The notes under the pieces were generated by a model. The model worked only from the letters and a program-made list of their open reading frames with translations. It was not told the DNA's origin and did not search any database. From G963665495 sp963677785 (GTDB taxonomy: Bacteria; Desulfobacterota; Desulfovibrionia; Desulfovibrionales; Desulfovibrionaceae), in NCBI GenBank assembly GCA_963677785.2, contig CAXXDH010000001.1, positions 496,001-560,000 on the forward strand: a stretch of DNA of 64,000 nt. Reading direction: 5' to 3'. The translations under genes and the position numbers were made by a program. This document shows, piece after piece, positions 43,201 to 50,747 of this stretch; the stretch's first letter is position 1, and each line of letters starts with the position of its first letter.

Positions 43201-43557
43201 AAACCAAGCGTGCTTGTCGGACGTATGGTTCAGGACCAGTTCGGTGATCACGCGCAGGCCGCGGTCATGGGCGGCGCGCAGAAAATTTTTGAAATCCCGC
43301 AGGCTGCCGTAATCCGGGTGGACGTTGGTGTAGTCCGCGATATCATAGCCGTCATCGCGTAAAGGGGACGGATAAAATGGAAGGAGCCAGATGACGTTGA
43401 CCCCCAGGTCTTTGAGGTAGTCCAGTTTGGAACAGAGTCCGACAAAATCGCCTATGCCGTCATTGTTGCTGTCGCAAAAGGCTTTGACGTGCAGTTCGTA
43501 AATGACGGCGTCCTTGAACCAGAGCGGACCGTTGGACTTGGTTTTTTTTTCTTGCAT
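40222..43557 (-). CDS. treS: Trehalose synthase / maltokinase fusion (TreS-Pep2)
   Basis: 1111 residues. The N-terminal GH13 domain (about 1-560) starts 'WFKDAVIYELHVKAFCDSNNDGIGDFVGL' and carries the catalytic triad in DGLRLDAVPY (Asp), LLAEANQWPED (Glu) and FLRNHDEL (Asp). It interconverts maltose and trehalose. The C-terminal half (about 600-1111) is a maltokinase with the aminoglycoside-kinase-like 'IHGDFHLAQVLF' and 'FQFLDFEGE', making maltose-1-phosphate from maltose and ATP. The fused pair links trehalose to glycogen through GlgE, which is not in the window. malQ precedes it by 75 bases on the same strand. Confidence 0.95.
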   Translation of the reverse strand: MQEKKTKSNGPLWFKDAVIYELHVKAFCDSNNDGIGDFVGLCSKLDYLKDLGVNVIWLLPFYPSPLRDDGYDIADYTNVHPDYGSLRDFKNFLRAAHDRGLRVITELVLNHTSDKHAWFQKARTAKPGAAARDFYVWSDNSRQYGEARIIFQDFETSNWTWDPVARAYFWHRFYSHQPDLNFENPRVRKAMFKVIDFWLGMGVDGLRLDAVPYLYEREGTNCENLEETHAFLRELRGYIDSRYENRMLLAEANQWPEDAVHYFGEGTECHMCFHFPIMPRIYMSLWMEDRYPILDILEQTPEIPDNCQWAMFLRNHDELTLEMVSDEERDYMYRVYAKDIRARINLGIRRRLSPLMSNDRRKIELINFILFSFPGTPIIYYGDEIGMGDNYHLGDRDGVRTPMQWSPDRNAGFSKVNPQTLFLPVIIDPEYHYEVVNVENQTKNPSSLLWWMRTIIGIRKRYKAFGRGKMLFCKSDNHKVLAFVRTFEDEAILVLVNLSRFSQVIELDLAEYAGYQPVDIISGTRFPRIEDGTYVLPLGMHDYFWLKLEPEELAEQPAPCRELVEIELPRGPRWLDNTELRQLLEKEILPAYLEKADCFSNRPLALKDVVFRDWFATDKSSEGGRLLHLKLSYKVGLSQHFMLPISIARGEEAEQVREERQAPILANIKGSSGKDPGVLYHGLWDPAVQRWYLDLAQKKRKPKSAGGGSLSVHLGNAWRTLNPAAACQYGLVGDVVRNQAIQYDDRLLLKLYRPLESGIHPEAELTAFLTDQMHFANIPQYAGRLDYKTAWGKSYTIGLLQEYLPGAVDGWSYAQEALKGFFEQVKVLRMEHAPAQWQLTLFPDETLELPAPLRLAMGEFTLEALRVLGKRTGELHLAFSSPKTSGEFRPESFTKLYQRSVYQSMRNQLRKAVLSVSKQLKKIPEPQRETAHDFVQNETVLLELLQRVSQTRLSCLKTRIHGDFHLAQVLFTGKDFQFLDFEGESERTIGDRRLKRSCLRDVAGMLLSLQHAAYFALEEQPEDGQPDPELTDWAEAWIKATWNEFLQAYLETVHGASLAPLDKNAQHILLACFLLERACIGVEREMASGKPDKLLPLRCIRALLDSFPQQN

Positions 43558-43632
43558 TGCGGCTTGTCCTGCGTAAACGCCTTGCTGAAAAATATAAGGA
43601 TTGATTGTATGGCGGCCTGCCGTATCAGGAGA

Positions 43633-45126
43633 TCAGCAGCGGTTGTAAAATTCGGTCATTTCCCGGAACCAGGCATAGCGTCCGGGGTCCAGCTCTTCTT
43701 CCTGCATCCGCCACTCCCAGTTGCCGTTCAAGGTGGCGGGGGTGTTCATCCGGTGCGTATGATCCAGGGAGAGAATGTCCTGCAGTGGAAAAATGGCGGT
43801 TTTGGCCACGCTCATCATGCCGAGCCGGATTAATTCCTGTGAAGCCTGCCGCCCGTCGACACACATGCCGAGATATTCCTGCAATGCCCGGCGTTCGCTT
43901 TCCTGGGCTTCATGCTCGAACCAGCCGCGAACCGTATTGTTGTCGTGGGTGCCGCTGTAGACTACGCAGTTGGGAGTGAACAGGTGGGGCAGGTGTTTTT
44001 CCGCTTCGTCGCCAAAAGCGAACTGCAGAATTTTCATGCCCGGCAGGCCGAAGTCTTTTTTCAGCATGCGGACGTCCGCGTCGATGACCCCCAGATCTTC
44101 GGCAATGACCGGAAGTGAGGCGATGTTTCTGGAAAAGGACTGGAACAACTCATGCCCCGGAGCCTCCACCCATTGGCCGTTTTGGGCGGTTGCTTCCTGG
44201 GCCGGCACTTCCCAATAGGCGGAGAGTCCGCGAAAATGGTCGACGCGGACGAAATCGAAAAAGCCGAGCGTATGCCGCATCCGGGCAATCCACCAGGAAA
44301 ATCCCTGGTTCTTGTGTTCGTCCCAGTTGTAGACCGGATTGCCCCAGAGCTGGCCGGTTTTGCTGAAATAATCCGGCGGCACTCCGGCGACCACGTAGGG
44401 CAGGCGGTGCTCGTCCAGCTTGAACAATTCCGGATGCGCCCAGACATCCGCGCTGTCGAAGGTGACGTAGATGGGCAGGTCGCCGATCAAATGGACGCCG
44501 GCTTCTTCGCAGGCTTTGCGCAAGCGCTGCCACTGGGTGACAAAAACAAATTGCTTGAAGTATTCGAATTCGATGGCTTCGCCGCCTTCATGGCGCCAGG
44601 AATCCAGGGCGTGCTGGTGGCGGTAGCGGAATTCATCGGGCCAATCCTGCCAGGAACGGCCGTGAAAGCGGTCCTTGAGCGTACGGAACAACGCCCAGTC
44701 TTCGAGCCAGAAGCGGTTGTCGTCGATGAACGTCCGGTAGGCCGCATCCTGTCCGAGTTGTTCTCGGCTGTGGCGGAAGGCTTCGTAGAGCAGGGCGAGT
44801 TTTCGGGAAGAAGCGCCGTCATAGGCGGCTCGTCGGGGCATGGGCGTGCCCACACCGTCATCCGGATGGTAGGGCAGCAGGCCGAAGGCATGCAAATCTT
44901 CCATGCATATCAGCAAGGGGTTTGCCGCGAAAGCGCTATACCCGGCATACGGGGAATTGCCCATGGCCGGGGATGAGGGCCCCAGCGGAAGGACCTGCCA
45001 GTAGGTCTGGCGCAGCTCCCGCAGCAAAGACACGAAACGGCGGGCCCAGACGCCCGCGTCCCCGACGCCGAAGCGCGAAGGGAGGGAAGTAATATGCGCC
45101 AGCACGCCACTGCCTCGAACAATCAT
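43633..45126 (-). CDS. malQ: 4-alpha-glucanotransferase (GH77)
   Basis: 497 residues, the short bacterial type. Begins 'MIVRGSGVLAHITSLPSRFGVGDAG' (family start 'GILLHPTSLPS..GIGDLG'). Contains 'LIGDLPIYVTFDSADVW', the nucleophile region 'VRVDHFRGLSAYWEVP', 'VIAEDLGVIDADVRML' and the third acid in 'YSGTHDNNTVRGWF'. It transfers maltodextrin chains and releases glucose and maltose, feeding the TreS-maltokinase encoded directly downstream. Same strand and close spacing suggest one operon. Confidence 0.96.
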   Translation of the reverse strand: MIVRGSGVLAHITSLPSRFGVGDAGVWARRFVSLLRELRQTYWQVLPLGPSSPAMGNSPYAGYSAFAANPLLICMEDLHAFGLLPYHPDDGVGTPMPRRAAYDGASSRKLALLYEAFRHSREQLGQDAAYRTFIDDNRFWLEDWALFRTLKDRFHGRSWQDWPDEFRYRHQHALDSWRHEGGEAIEFEYFKQFVFVTQWQRLRKACEEAGVHLIGDLPIYVTFDSADVWAHPELFKLDEHRLPYVVAGVPPDYFSKTGQLWGNPVYNWDEHKNQGFSWWIARMRHTLGFFDFVRVDHFRGLSAYWEVPAQEATAQNGQWVEAPGHELFQSFSRNIASLPVIAEDLGVIDADVRMLKKDFGLPGMKILQFAFGDEAEKHLPHLFTPNCVVYSGTHDNNTVRGWFEHEAQESERRALQEYLGMCVDGRQASQELIRLGMMSVAKTAIFPLQDILSLDHTHRMNTPATLNGNWEWRMQEEELDPGRYAWFREMTEFYNRC

Positions 45127-45237
45127 TGTATTGCTTTATTATCCTTGAGTTGGCTGTTTGTGTGGCTCTTGTTTACCCGGATGCCTGGGCTTCTTCAAGA
45201 GAACCGCCGGGACGCATAGCTGTGTCCAGGGGCTGCA

Positions 45238-45561
45238 CTACCGTCTGATGCCGACGGCCTTGGCGGAGTCCAGCAGGCCGCTATGCGGATTTTTCTGGCA
45301 GAATCCGGCCAGTTTCGTACCGAACTCCTCCAGGCCTTCCCAATGCAAAAGCGTATCGTTGGTAATGCCGCTCAAGTATCCGTCGAGCCACATCATTACA
45401 TATCCCGCACTCTCATCGTCCATTTCTTGCAGTCCGTCTATGAATTGTTCGCAGGTCAGATTGGCAAAATCAATATCATTTTGTTGTTCTGCGTGTGCCG
45501 TGGTGCCGATCTGCAGCAGTAGAAAAACAAAAAGGACAATAGGCACAATTTTTTTAGACAT
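45238..45561 (-). CDS. HdeA/HdeB-like periplasmic protein
   Basis: 107 residues from ATG 45561 (TTAGGAG seven bases ahead). Signal peptide of about 24 residues ends AHA. The mature part has two cysteines (LTCEQF and AGFCQK) in a small helical domain 'VMMWLDGYLSGITND', like the HdeA family, whose E. coli members are acid-activated chaperones. A conserved disulfide between the two Cys would fit. It lies 111 bases upstream of malQ on the same strand; a shared function is not obvious. Confidence 0.75.
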   Translation of the reverse strand: MSKKIVPIVLFVFLLLQIGTTAHAEQQNDIDFANLTCEQFIDGLQEMDDESAGYVMMWLDGYLSGITNDTLLHWEGLEEFGTKLAGFCQKNPHSGLLDSAKAVGIRR

Positions 45562-45883
45562 GGAGCAACTCCTAAAAAAGTTCGCCGCATTTGAGTCGAG
45601 AGAAAAATACTCCCGACTTGCTGCTGGGTTAAGAAACATAGTGGCAGAATTTTTAATACGTCATGTCGCCTGAAAAAGTAAAGAACAATTCATTTTGCCG
45701 TGCAGCGTCGTAAAAACTGCAACCGCGTATCACGTTAATTGTTATCGTATCCCCTTAAGATGTCGCTTCTTATTTTTCAGGCTGCAGTGAAAAATAACTT
45801 TTCGTTATAGTTGGCTTTACCATTGCCAAACCGGCGGGGGATTGATAGAAAAAAACAGGTTTTTTATAGAGAGTTGTTACGTT
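45562..45883. other. Divergent intergenic region, hdeA-like / sialidase
   Basis: About 320 AT-rich bases with divergent promoters expected. An in-frame TTG at 45842 would lengthen the sialidase by 14 residues, but ATG 45884 is preferred. No other gene or clear operator is seen. Confidence 0.4.
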
Positions 45884-47428
45884 ATGCCGAGCTTATCCGA
45901 AGACGTTTCCCGCCACGTGATAATTGACAGACGTGAAGGGCATTACCTTTGTTTCCCTGATATTTGCCGGGATGCGAGCGGCCGTCTTGTTGTCGTATAC
46001 CGGGAGTCGGACCAGCATGTGGCCCGTCGCAGCAAGCTTCTGGCCAGGACCAGTGACGACCAGGGCGCAACCTGGTCCGATCCAATCATTCTGCATCCCA
46101 CCGGCGGCCATTGCCCCAGAATTTCCGTCCTGAACGGTAATCAGATCTGCATCATCGAAGACAACCCGCATTGCCTGTACTGGTCCATGGATGGTTTGCG
46201 GACCTGGAACAGGCATCCGTACGAAGGCATGTTTCAGCACGGTATTCCCGACCGGATCATTGAGCTGGACACGGAGACTTTTCTGACAACTGCGCACTGG
46301 CACCGCGGAATCTGTTCACGCCCATCCCTGGGGCAACCTTATATCGAACAAATGGTCTATCGCTCGGATAATCGCGGGCGGGTGTTCCGGCCGCTTGCCC
46401 CCGTATCCATCACCCCACAGCTCGCGCTGTGCGAGTGTTCCATGACCCTGCTGCCGGACGGTCGTTTGCTGGCGCTTTCGCGGGAGAACAGCCGGGTGTT
46501 CGAGCCCATGTACGCCTGCATCAGCGAAGACAAAGGCCAGACCTGGAGTGACCCCGTTACTACACCTTTGATCGGCCACCGCCCTTGCATGGGGCTTACC
46601 CGTTCGGGTCGTCTGTTGGTCAGCTACCGCAACGTGGCTCCCGACAAGGGAACCGCCGCCTGGATGGGCACTCCGGAGGAACTCCTTGAAACCGGGTTTC
46701 TGGTGCACGGACTGGTTATGCCGGGATGTACGCTTGAAGACCGTTCGGAGGGGATGCACGTGGGCTGCGACGACTCCGGCAGCCTGCTGTATTGTCTGCG
46801 GCCATTGAGCGACCCGGCCCACGCGACGGCTCATCTGGAAGCCGAGGTGCAGTGCATGGACGGCGACAAAAATCACTGCGCGTTGCGCCTGGGCGTCTGG
46901 TGGCATATCCGACCCAACGGTATTCGGCCCAATTTGCCCGGGGCGCGCTGGTACGCGCTGCCCGAAGGACGAGTCAACACCATAGCCGTCAGCTATACGT
47001 CCGGACAGCTAATTTTGCGTATTAATGGCCGCAAGCGCAAAGAGTTCTCTGTGGATGCCGATTCCATTTACAGGCGGGCGATTCTGTTCGGTTCCTCCGG
47101 GGATTCGCAGACCGCCGGCCACAGCCTGTGGAAACGAGTCGAGCTGCGTACGGAAGAACCCCGCCTGTTGCGGAAATATTCCTGGTCCTGGAGTGCCTCG
47201 GACGGCAGGCCGGATTCCCGTGCAGCACAACAGGTCCTGGAGTTGATGAATGATCGTGAAGCGTCAGTGGGGGATTTCGGGTATTCGGGCTGGACGGAAA
47301 TAGAAGACGGTCATTTTTGTTGTGTTTATCATCAGGGTGGTGGAGGTAAGCCTGACTATAATGAAGGGTTTTCCTCTCATGTTGTAGCGACACATTTCTA
47401 TGAATCTGATTTTTTTGATGGAAAGTAA
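45884..47428 (+). CDS. Sialidase-family protein (Asp-box beta-propeller), cytosolic
   Basis: 514 residues from ATG 45884. At least four Asp-box-like turns are visible: 'SDDQGATWSDP', 'SMDGLRTWN', 'SDNRGRVF' and 'SEDKGQTWSDP', plus 'SRENSRVFEPMYACISED' and 'SYRNVAPDKG'. A C-terminal lectin-like beta domain is suggested by 'WWHIRPNGIRPNLPGARWYALPEGRVNTIAVSYTSGQL'. No signal peptide or membrane segment, so the enzyme would act on imported glycans, or it may not be a true sialidase. Monocistronic, no sugar-uptake genes adjacent. Substrate specificity cannot be read from the sequence. Confidence 0.75.
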   Translation: MPSLSEDVSRHVIIDRREGHYLCFPDICRDASGRLVVVYRESDQHVARRSKLLARTSDDQGATWSDPIILHPTGGHCPRISVLNGNQICIIEDNPHCLYWSMDGLRTWNRHPYEGMFQHGIPDRIIELDTETFLTTAHWHRGICSRPSLGQPYIEQMVYRSDNRGRVFRPLAPVSITPQLALCECSMTLLPDGRLLALSRENSRVFEPMYACISEDKGQTWSDPVTTPLIGHRPCMGLTRSGRLLVSYRNVAPDKGTAAWMGTPEELLETGFLVHGLVMPGCTLEDRSEGMHVGCDDSGSLLYCLRPLSDPAHATAHLEAEVQCMDGDKNHCALRLGVWWHIRPNGIRPNLPGARWYALPEGRVNTIAVSYTSGQLILRINGRKRKEFSVDADSIYRRAILFGSSGDSQTAGHSLWKRVELRTEEPRLLRKYSWSWSASDGRPDSRAAQQVLELMNDREASVGDFGYSGWTEIEDGHFCCVYHQGGGGKPDYNEGFSSHVVATHFYESDFFDGK

Positions 47429-47593
47429 AGGTGTGGAGACATCTTGTGGCCGTTTTCTTACGATACTTTTGCTGTTGCATTGAAAAAGTATAGCAGTATT
47501 TCATGTTTTACTTGCATTTTAATTTGAAAAGCTCTACTATATAATTGGTCGTATGAAGTATGTCTTATGTTTAACAAAATGGAGGAGTTCGTT

Positions 47594-47797
47594 ATGAGTT
47601 CTGAGGGGGTAGTAAAGTGGTTCAACGAAAAAAAGGGTTTCGGCTTTATTCAACACGATAGCGGTGATGACGTTTTTGTTCATTTTTCCGCAATTCAATC
47701 CGAGGGCTTCAAGACTCTGCATGAAGGCGATCGTGTTTCTTTTGAGATCGTGAATGGTGAAAAGGGTGCCCGCGCCGCGAATGTTGTGAAGGTATAA
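47594..47797 (+). CDS. Cold-shock protein (CspA family)
   Basis: 67 residues: single cold-shock domain with RNP1 'KGFGFIQ' and RNP2 'DVFVHFS', starting VVKWFNEKKG. ATG 47594 has GGAGG seven bases ahead (the in-frame ATG at 47567 is less likely). Binds single-stranded RNA/DNA and acts as an RNA chaperone or antiterminator. It has a long 5' region of about 160 bases after the previous gene and its own terminator, so it is a monocistronic unit. Confidence 0.97.
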   Translation: MSSEGVVKWFNEKKGFGFIQHDSGDDVFVHFSAIQSEGFKTLHEGDRVSFEIVNGEKGARAANVVKV

Positions 47798-47825
47798 GCT
47801 TTACACTTCTTGTTGCCACGAAAGA

Positions 47826-47852
47826 GAAGCCGGGTCCCCCCGGCTTTTTTTA
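47826..47852 (+). terminator. Rho-independent terminator of the cold-shock gene
   Basis: AAGCCGGG-TCC-CCCCGGCTT followed by a T-run, about 30 bases after the stop. Confidence 0.92.
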
Positions 47853-48177
47853 TGTAGAGATGCAGACTTTGATTTTTTTCATACAAAAAAAGTATGCATT
47901 ATGGTGTTAACAAAAATCAAGAAAAAATGGTTTATGTATTCATTTGTGCTTCTGTATAGTAATCTAAAAAAAAATTAAATAAAATTTACACTTCAAAATG
48001 AGAGCGTAACAGAAATACTACGACTGATTGCATTGGATCTGCTTTGAGGATAATACGCCATCCATCTGCTATCTATACTATAAGTTTAAAACAGATAAAA
48101 AGTATGATTCTGCGAGAAGTAAGCATACGAATCGGTGTCTTGGGGGGGGGCTCGGTGCTGGTCTTGTTGCCAGTTAT
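47853..48177. other. AT-rich intergenic region, no gene supported
   Basis: About 325 strongly AT-rich bases between the cold-shock terminator and the terminator of the opposite-strand gene. Short ORFs have no ribosome-binding sites. Nothing specific is recognised. Confidence 0.45.
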
Positions 48178-48239
48178 TTCAAAAAGCCGCATGGCAGCGG
48201 CTGATTCATGGTGCAAGACACCATGCTCCATGAATCAGC
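48178..48239 (-). terminator. Hairpin pair ending the carboxymuconolactone decarboxylase-like gene
   Basis: Reading leftward, a 12-base-arm hairpin GCTGATTCATGG/CCATGAATCAGC (48239-48200) overlaps a second stem AGCCGC-TGCCAT-GCGGCTTTTT. The second has the T-run and is the terminator proper. Confidence 0.85.
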
Positions 48240-48259
48240 GTGTTAGTCGGGCAAGTGTT

Positions 48260-48634
48260 TTACTCCGCAGTCTCAAAGACCCGCAACGCGGTGAACGCGC
48301 CGTTCAGAGCGGCGGGGAACCCCGCGTAGACTGACAGCTGCAGGATTACTTCCAGAATTTCCTCTTTTGTAAGCCCCACGTTGAGTGCCGCCCGGACGTG
48401 CACTTCCAATTGCGGCTGGGCGTGTCCCAAAGCCACCAGAGCGGCCACCGTGGCCAGTTCCCTGTCCCGTAGGCTGAGCCCTGGGCGTGAATAAATGTCG
48501 CCGAACGGATATTCCACCAGGTAGCGCGCCAAGTCGGGCGCCTTTTGGGACAGGTTGCGTACCAGGTCCGTTCCGTGCCGACCGTCCACTTCTTCCAGTT
48601 TCTTCAAACCGCGTTCGTAGCGTTCGTTATTCAT
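48260..48634 (-). CDS. Carboxymuconolactone decarboxylase / AhpD-like protein
   Basis: 124 residues. Pattern 'RYERGLKKLEEVDGRHG ... PFGDIYSRPGLSLRDRELATVAALVALGHAQPQLEVHVRAALNVGLTKEEILEVILQLSVYAGFPAALNGA' is the gamma-carboxymuconolactone decarboxylase subfamily. It lacks the CxxC of AhpD-type members, so a redox role is unlikely. SD AAGGAG with nine-base spacing to ATG. Divergent from a LysR regulator across a 108-base region with a perfect palindrome, so probably regulated by it. Substrate unknown in this organism. Confidence 0.9.
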   Translation of the reverse strand: MNNERYERGLKKLEEVDGRHGTDLVRNLSQKAPDLARYLVEYPFGDIYSRPGLSLRDRELATVAALVALGHAQPQLEVHVRAALNVGLTKEEILEVILQLSVYAGFPAALNGAFTALRVFETAE

Positions 48635-48709
48635 TGGTGTTGTCTCCTTTACTTTGTTGATTCGAAAGGAAGCGTACGCCGAAGTTTATCGATAGGTCCA
48701 ATATATCTT

Positions 48710-48723
48710 TCAATCTAGATTGA
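48710..48723. promoter_or_regulatory. Perfect palindrome, candidate LysR operator
   Basis: TCAATCTAGATTGA in the divergent region between the decarboxylase-like gene and the LysR gene, 20 bases ahead of the latter. Placement and symmetry fit autoregulation plus control of the neighbour. Confidence 0.55.
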
Positions 48724-48742
48724 TATGGAATAAGTATTGATC

Positions 48743-49681
48743 ATGGAACTACGGCATTTGCACTATTTTATGGCAGTGGCCGAGGAGCTGCACTTTGGTC
48801 GGGCCGCCAGGCGACTGCACATTTCGCAGCCGCCGTTGAGTCAGCAGATACGGGAGTTGGAGCAGGAATTGGGCGTGCGGTTGTTTGAGCGAACCAGCCG
48901 CAGTGTCCGGCTGACCGAGGCCGGTTCTGTGTTTTACCAGCAAGCAGGACAGGTTTTCACACAGTTGGAGCGGGCAGTGAGCCTGGCCCAGGCAGTGGAG
49001 CGCGGGGAGTCAGGACGGTTGCGGGTGGGGTTCTGCGCACCTGCCATGGAAGGGACCCTGCCTTTCGGGCTCAGGGAGTTTGGTAAACGTTATCCCGACG
49101 TACGCCTTGAGCTGCTGGAAGCCCGTACGCCGGAGCTTTTGGACGCCTTGCGCCGCGAGCGGATAGATGTGGGCTTTGTGCGTTTGTATCGGGAACAACC
49201 GGATGGATTGGAATCCGAGTTGTTTTTTCGGGAGCCCTATCTGCTGGCCGTGCCCGAGGGGCACCGGCTGGATGGCGCGGAGAGCGTAGGACTTGCCCAA
49301 CTGGATGGAGAGCCTTTGCTGCTGGTGCCGCAACAGGAACATCCCAAGCTGTACGCGGCCTTTTTGCTGGCATTTGAGAATGCGGGAGTGCAGCCGCGTA
49401 TCGTACGCCAGGTGGCCGGCAAGCAGACCATGGCGGCCCTGACCGTGGCGGGGGAGGGGCTCTGTTTTTTGCCCGCCTCCATGCGCAGTGTGGCGCGGCA
49501 AGGGTTGCGGTTGTTGTCCATTGCTGATGCCCTCCCGCAGGTGGAGGTTTTCATGGCTTGGCACAAGGGTGCAGCCTCCGCTCTGGTGGGCAGATTCGTG
49601 GAAAGTCTGCGCCCTTTTCGTCGGGACAGACTTAGTATGCAAAACTTGACGCGTAGTGGCGCATCAGGCACAGAACTATAA
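48743..49681 (+). CDS. LysR-family transcriptional regulator
   Basis: 312 residues from ATG 48743. Begins MELRHLHYFMAVAEELHFGRAARRLHISQPPLSQQIRELEQELG-type winged helix (shortened here in description; the pattern is the CatR/BenM-like class with 'HFGRAARRLHISQ'). The effector domain follows. CatR/BenM-class regulators often control aromatic-degradation genes, in agreement with the divergent carboxymuconolactone decarboxylase-like gene. Effector not inferable. Gene ends 23 bases before the REP-associated transposase. Confidence 0.93.
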   Translation: MELRHLHYFMAVAEELHFGRAARRLHISQPPLSQQIRELEQELGVRLFERTSRSVRLTEAGSVFYQQAGQVFTQLERAVSLAQAVERGESGRLRVGFCAPAMEGTLPFGLREFGKRYPDVRLELLEARTPELLDALRRERIDVGFVRLYREQPDGLESELFFREPYLLAVPEGHRLDGAESVGLAQLDGEPLLLVPQQEHPKLYAAFLLAFENAGVQPRIVRQVAGKQTMAALTVAGEGLCFLPASMRSVARQGLRLLSIADALPQVEVFMAWHKGAASALVGRFVESLRPFRRDRLSMQNLTRSGASGTEL

Positions 49682-49704
49682 AAATATACTTGATGGAGTA
49701 TGCC

Positions 49705-50625
49705 ATGCCCCGAATGCAGAGGATGCAGATAGTGGACGAGCCCACTGTGTATCATGTCATCAACCGTACGGCTTTGCCCGGCTTGCCCATGGGCGAGGAG
49801 GAAAAGGCTTTTCTGCTTCAGATGCTGCAGCGTCTGGTGAATAAATATTTCATTGAAATCTTTGGGTTCTGTTTCATGGGCAACCACTTTCACCTGTTGT
49901 TGCGGACGCGGCCGGAAACCGATATCCCGGATGCCTTGCTGGCCGAGCGTCTGCGCTTGCTGTTGGGAGACAGTGCTCCGGATCCGCATAGTCCGCAGGG
50001 CATTCGCCTGAGGAGCAAGCTGGTCTCCATTAATCCCTTTATACAGGAGCTCAAGCAGGCTTTTTCACGTTTTTACAACAAACGCCACCAACGCCGCGGC
50101 TTTTTCTGGGGCGAACGCTACAAGAGTGTGATTGTCGAACCCGGGCATACGCTGTTGCATTGTCTGGCCTACATTGATCTCAACCCTGTCAGGGCCGGGC
50201 TGGTGCAACGGCCGCAGGAGTATGGCTGGTGTTCGCTCGGCTATCATAAGCTGCAGGGCAACAAAGACGGTTTGTTGTCCATGCGGTACGACTATGAAGA
50301 CTGGAAAAACGTTGGGCAGGACGAACTGCTGGCCAAATACGAGGATTTCGTAGCCGCAACAGGCGCTCTTGATCCCGAGTACGCGAGCGCAGCAGGGGGG
50401 GCTACGGACAAGAGGACGGGCAGCGAAGACATTACACGGGCAGACCGATTTCGGAAAAGGACACGTTATTTCACGGACTCCGGATTTATCGGATCAAAAA
50501 CCTTTGTTCTCAAGAACATTGCCCGTTTTGCGGGTGATTATGACTTCAATGCCAACAGGCAGCCCAAAAAAGTGAAAGGTCTTGAAGAGATATATTCATT
50601 ACGGCGCTTGTCCGAACTTTTATGA
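49705..50625 (+). CDS. REP-associated tyrosine transposase (Y1/HUH, RAYT)
   Basis: 306 residues from ATG 49705 (GGAG seven bases upstream; ATG 49693 possible). Starts 'DEPTVYHVINRT', with the HUH metal motif in 'MGNHFHLLLRT' and the Tyr region 'QAFSRFYNKRHQRRGFFWGERYKSVIV'. 'CLAYIDLNPVRAGLVQRPQEYGWCS' completes the family signature. The C-terminal 90 residues are a longer DNA-binding-like extension. RAYTs are usually single-copy domesticated enzymes that move REP sequences; no clear REP pair flanks this gene. Confidence 0.93.
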   Translation: MPRMQRMQIVDEPTVYHVINRTALPGLPMGEEEKAFLLQMLQRLVNKYFIEIFGFCFMGNHFHLLLRTRPETDIPDALLAERLRLLLGDSAPDPHSPQGIRLRSKLVSINPFIQELKQAFSRFYNKRHQRRGFFWGERYKSVIVEPGHTLLHCLAYIDLNPVRAGLVQRPQEYGWCSLGYHKLQGNKDGLLSMRYDYEDWKNVGQDELLAKYEDFVAATGALDPEYASAAGGATDKRTGSEDITRADRFRKRTRYFTDSGFIGSKTFVLKNIARFAGDYDFNANRQPKKVKGLEEIYSLRRLSELL

Positions 50626-50747
50626 CCGCTTTTATCCCATTTCATTGTGACAGAGTCTTTCCACTTGCTTGTAAAATCGGTTATACTACAAGCCTCTGAT
50701 CAATTGTTGCGTTTCCAGATACACCCTGTTTCTTTTCTGTCGGATAA

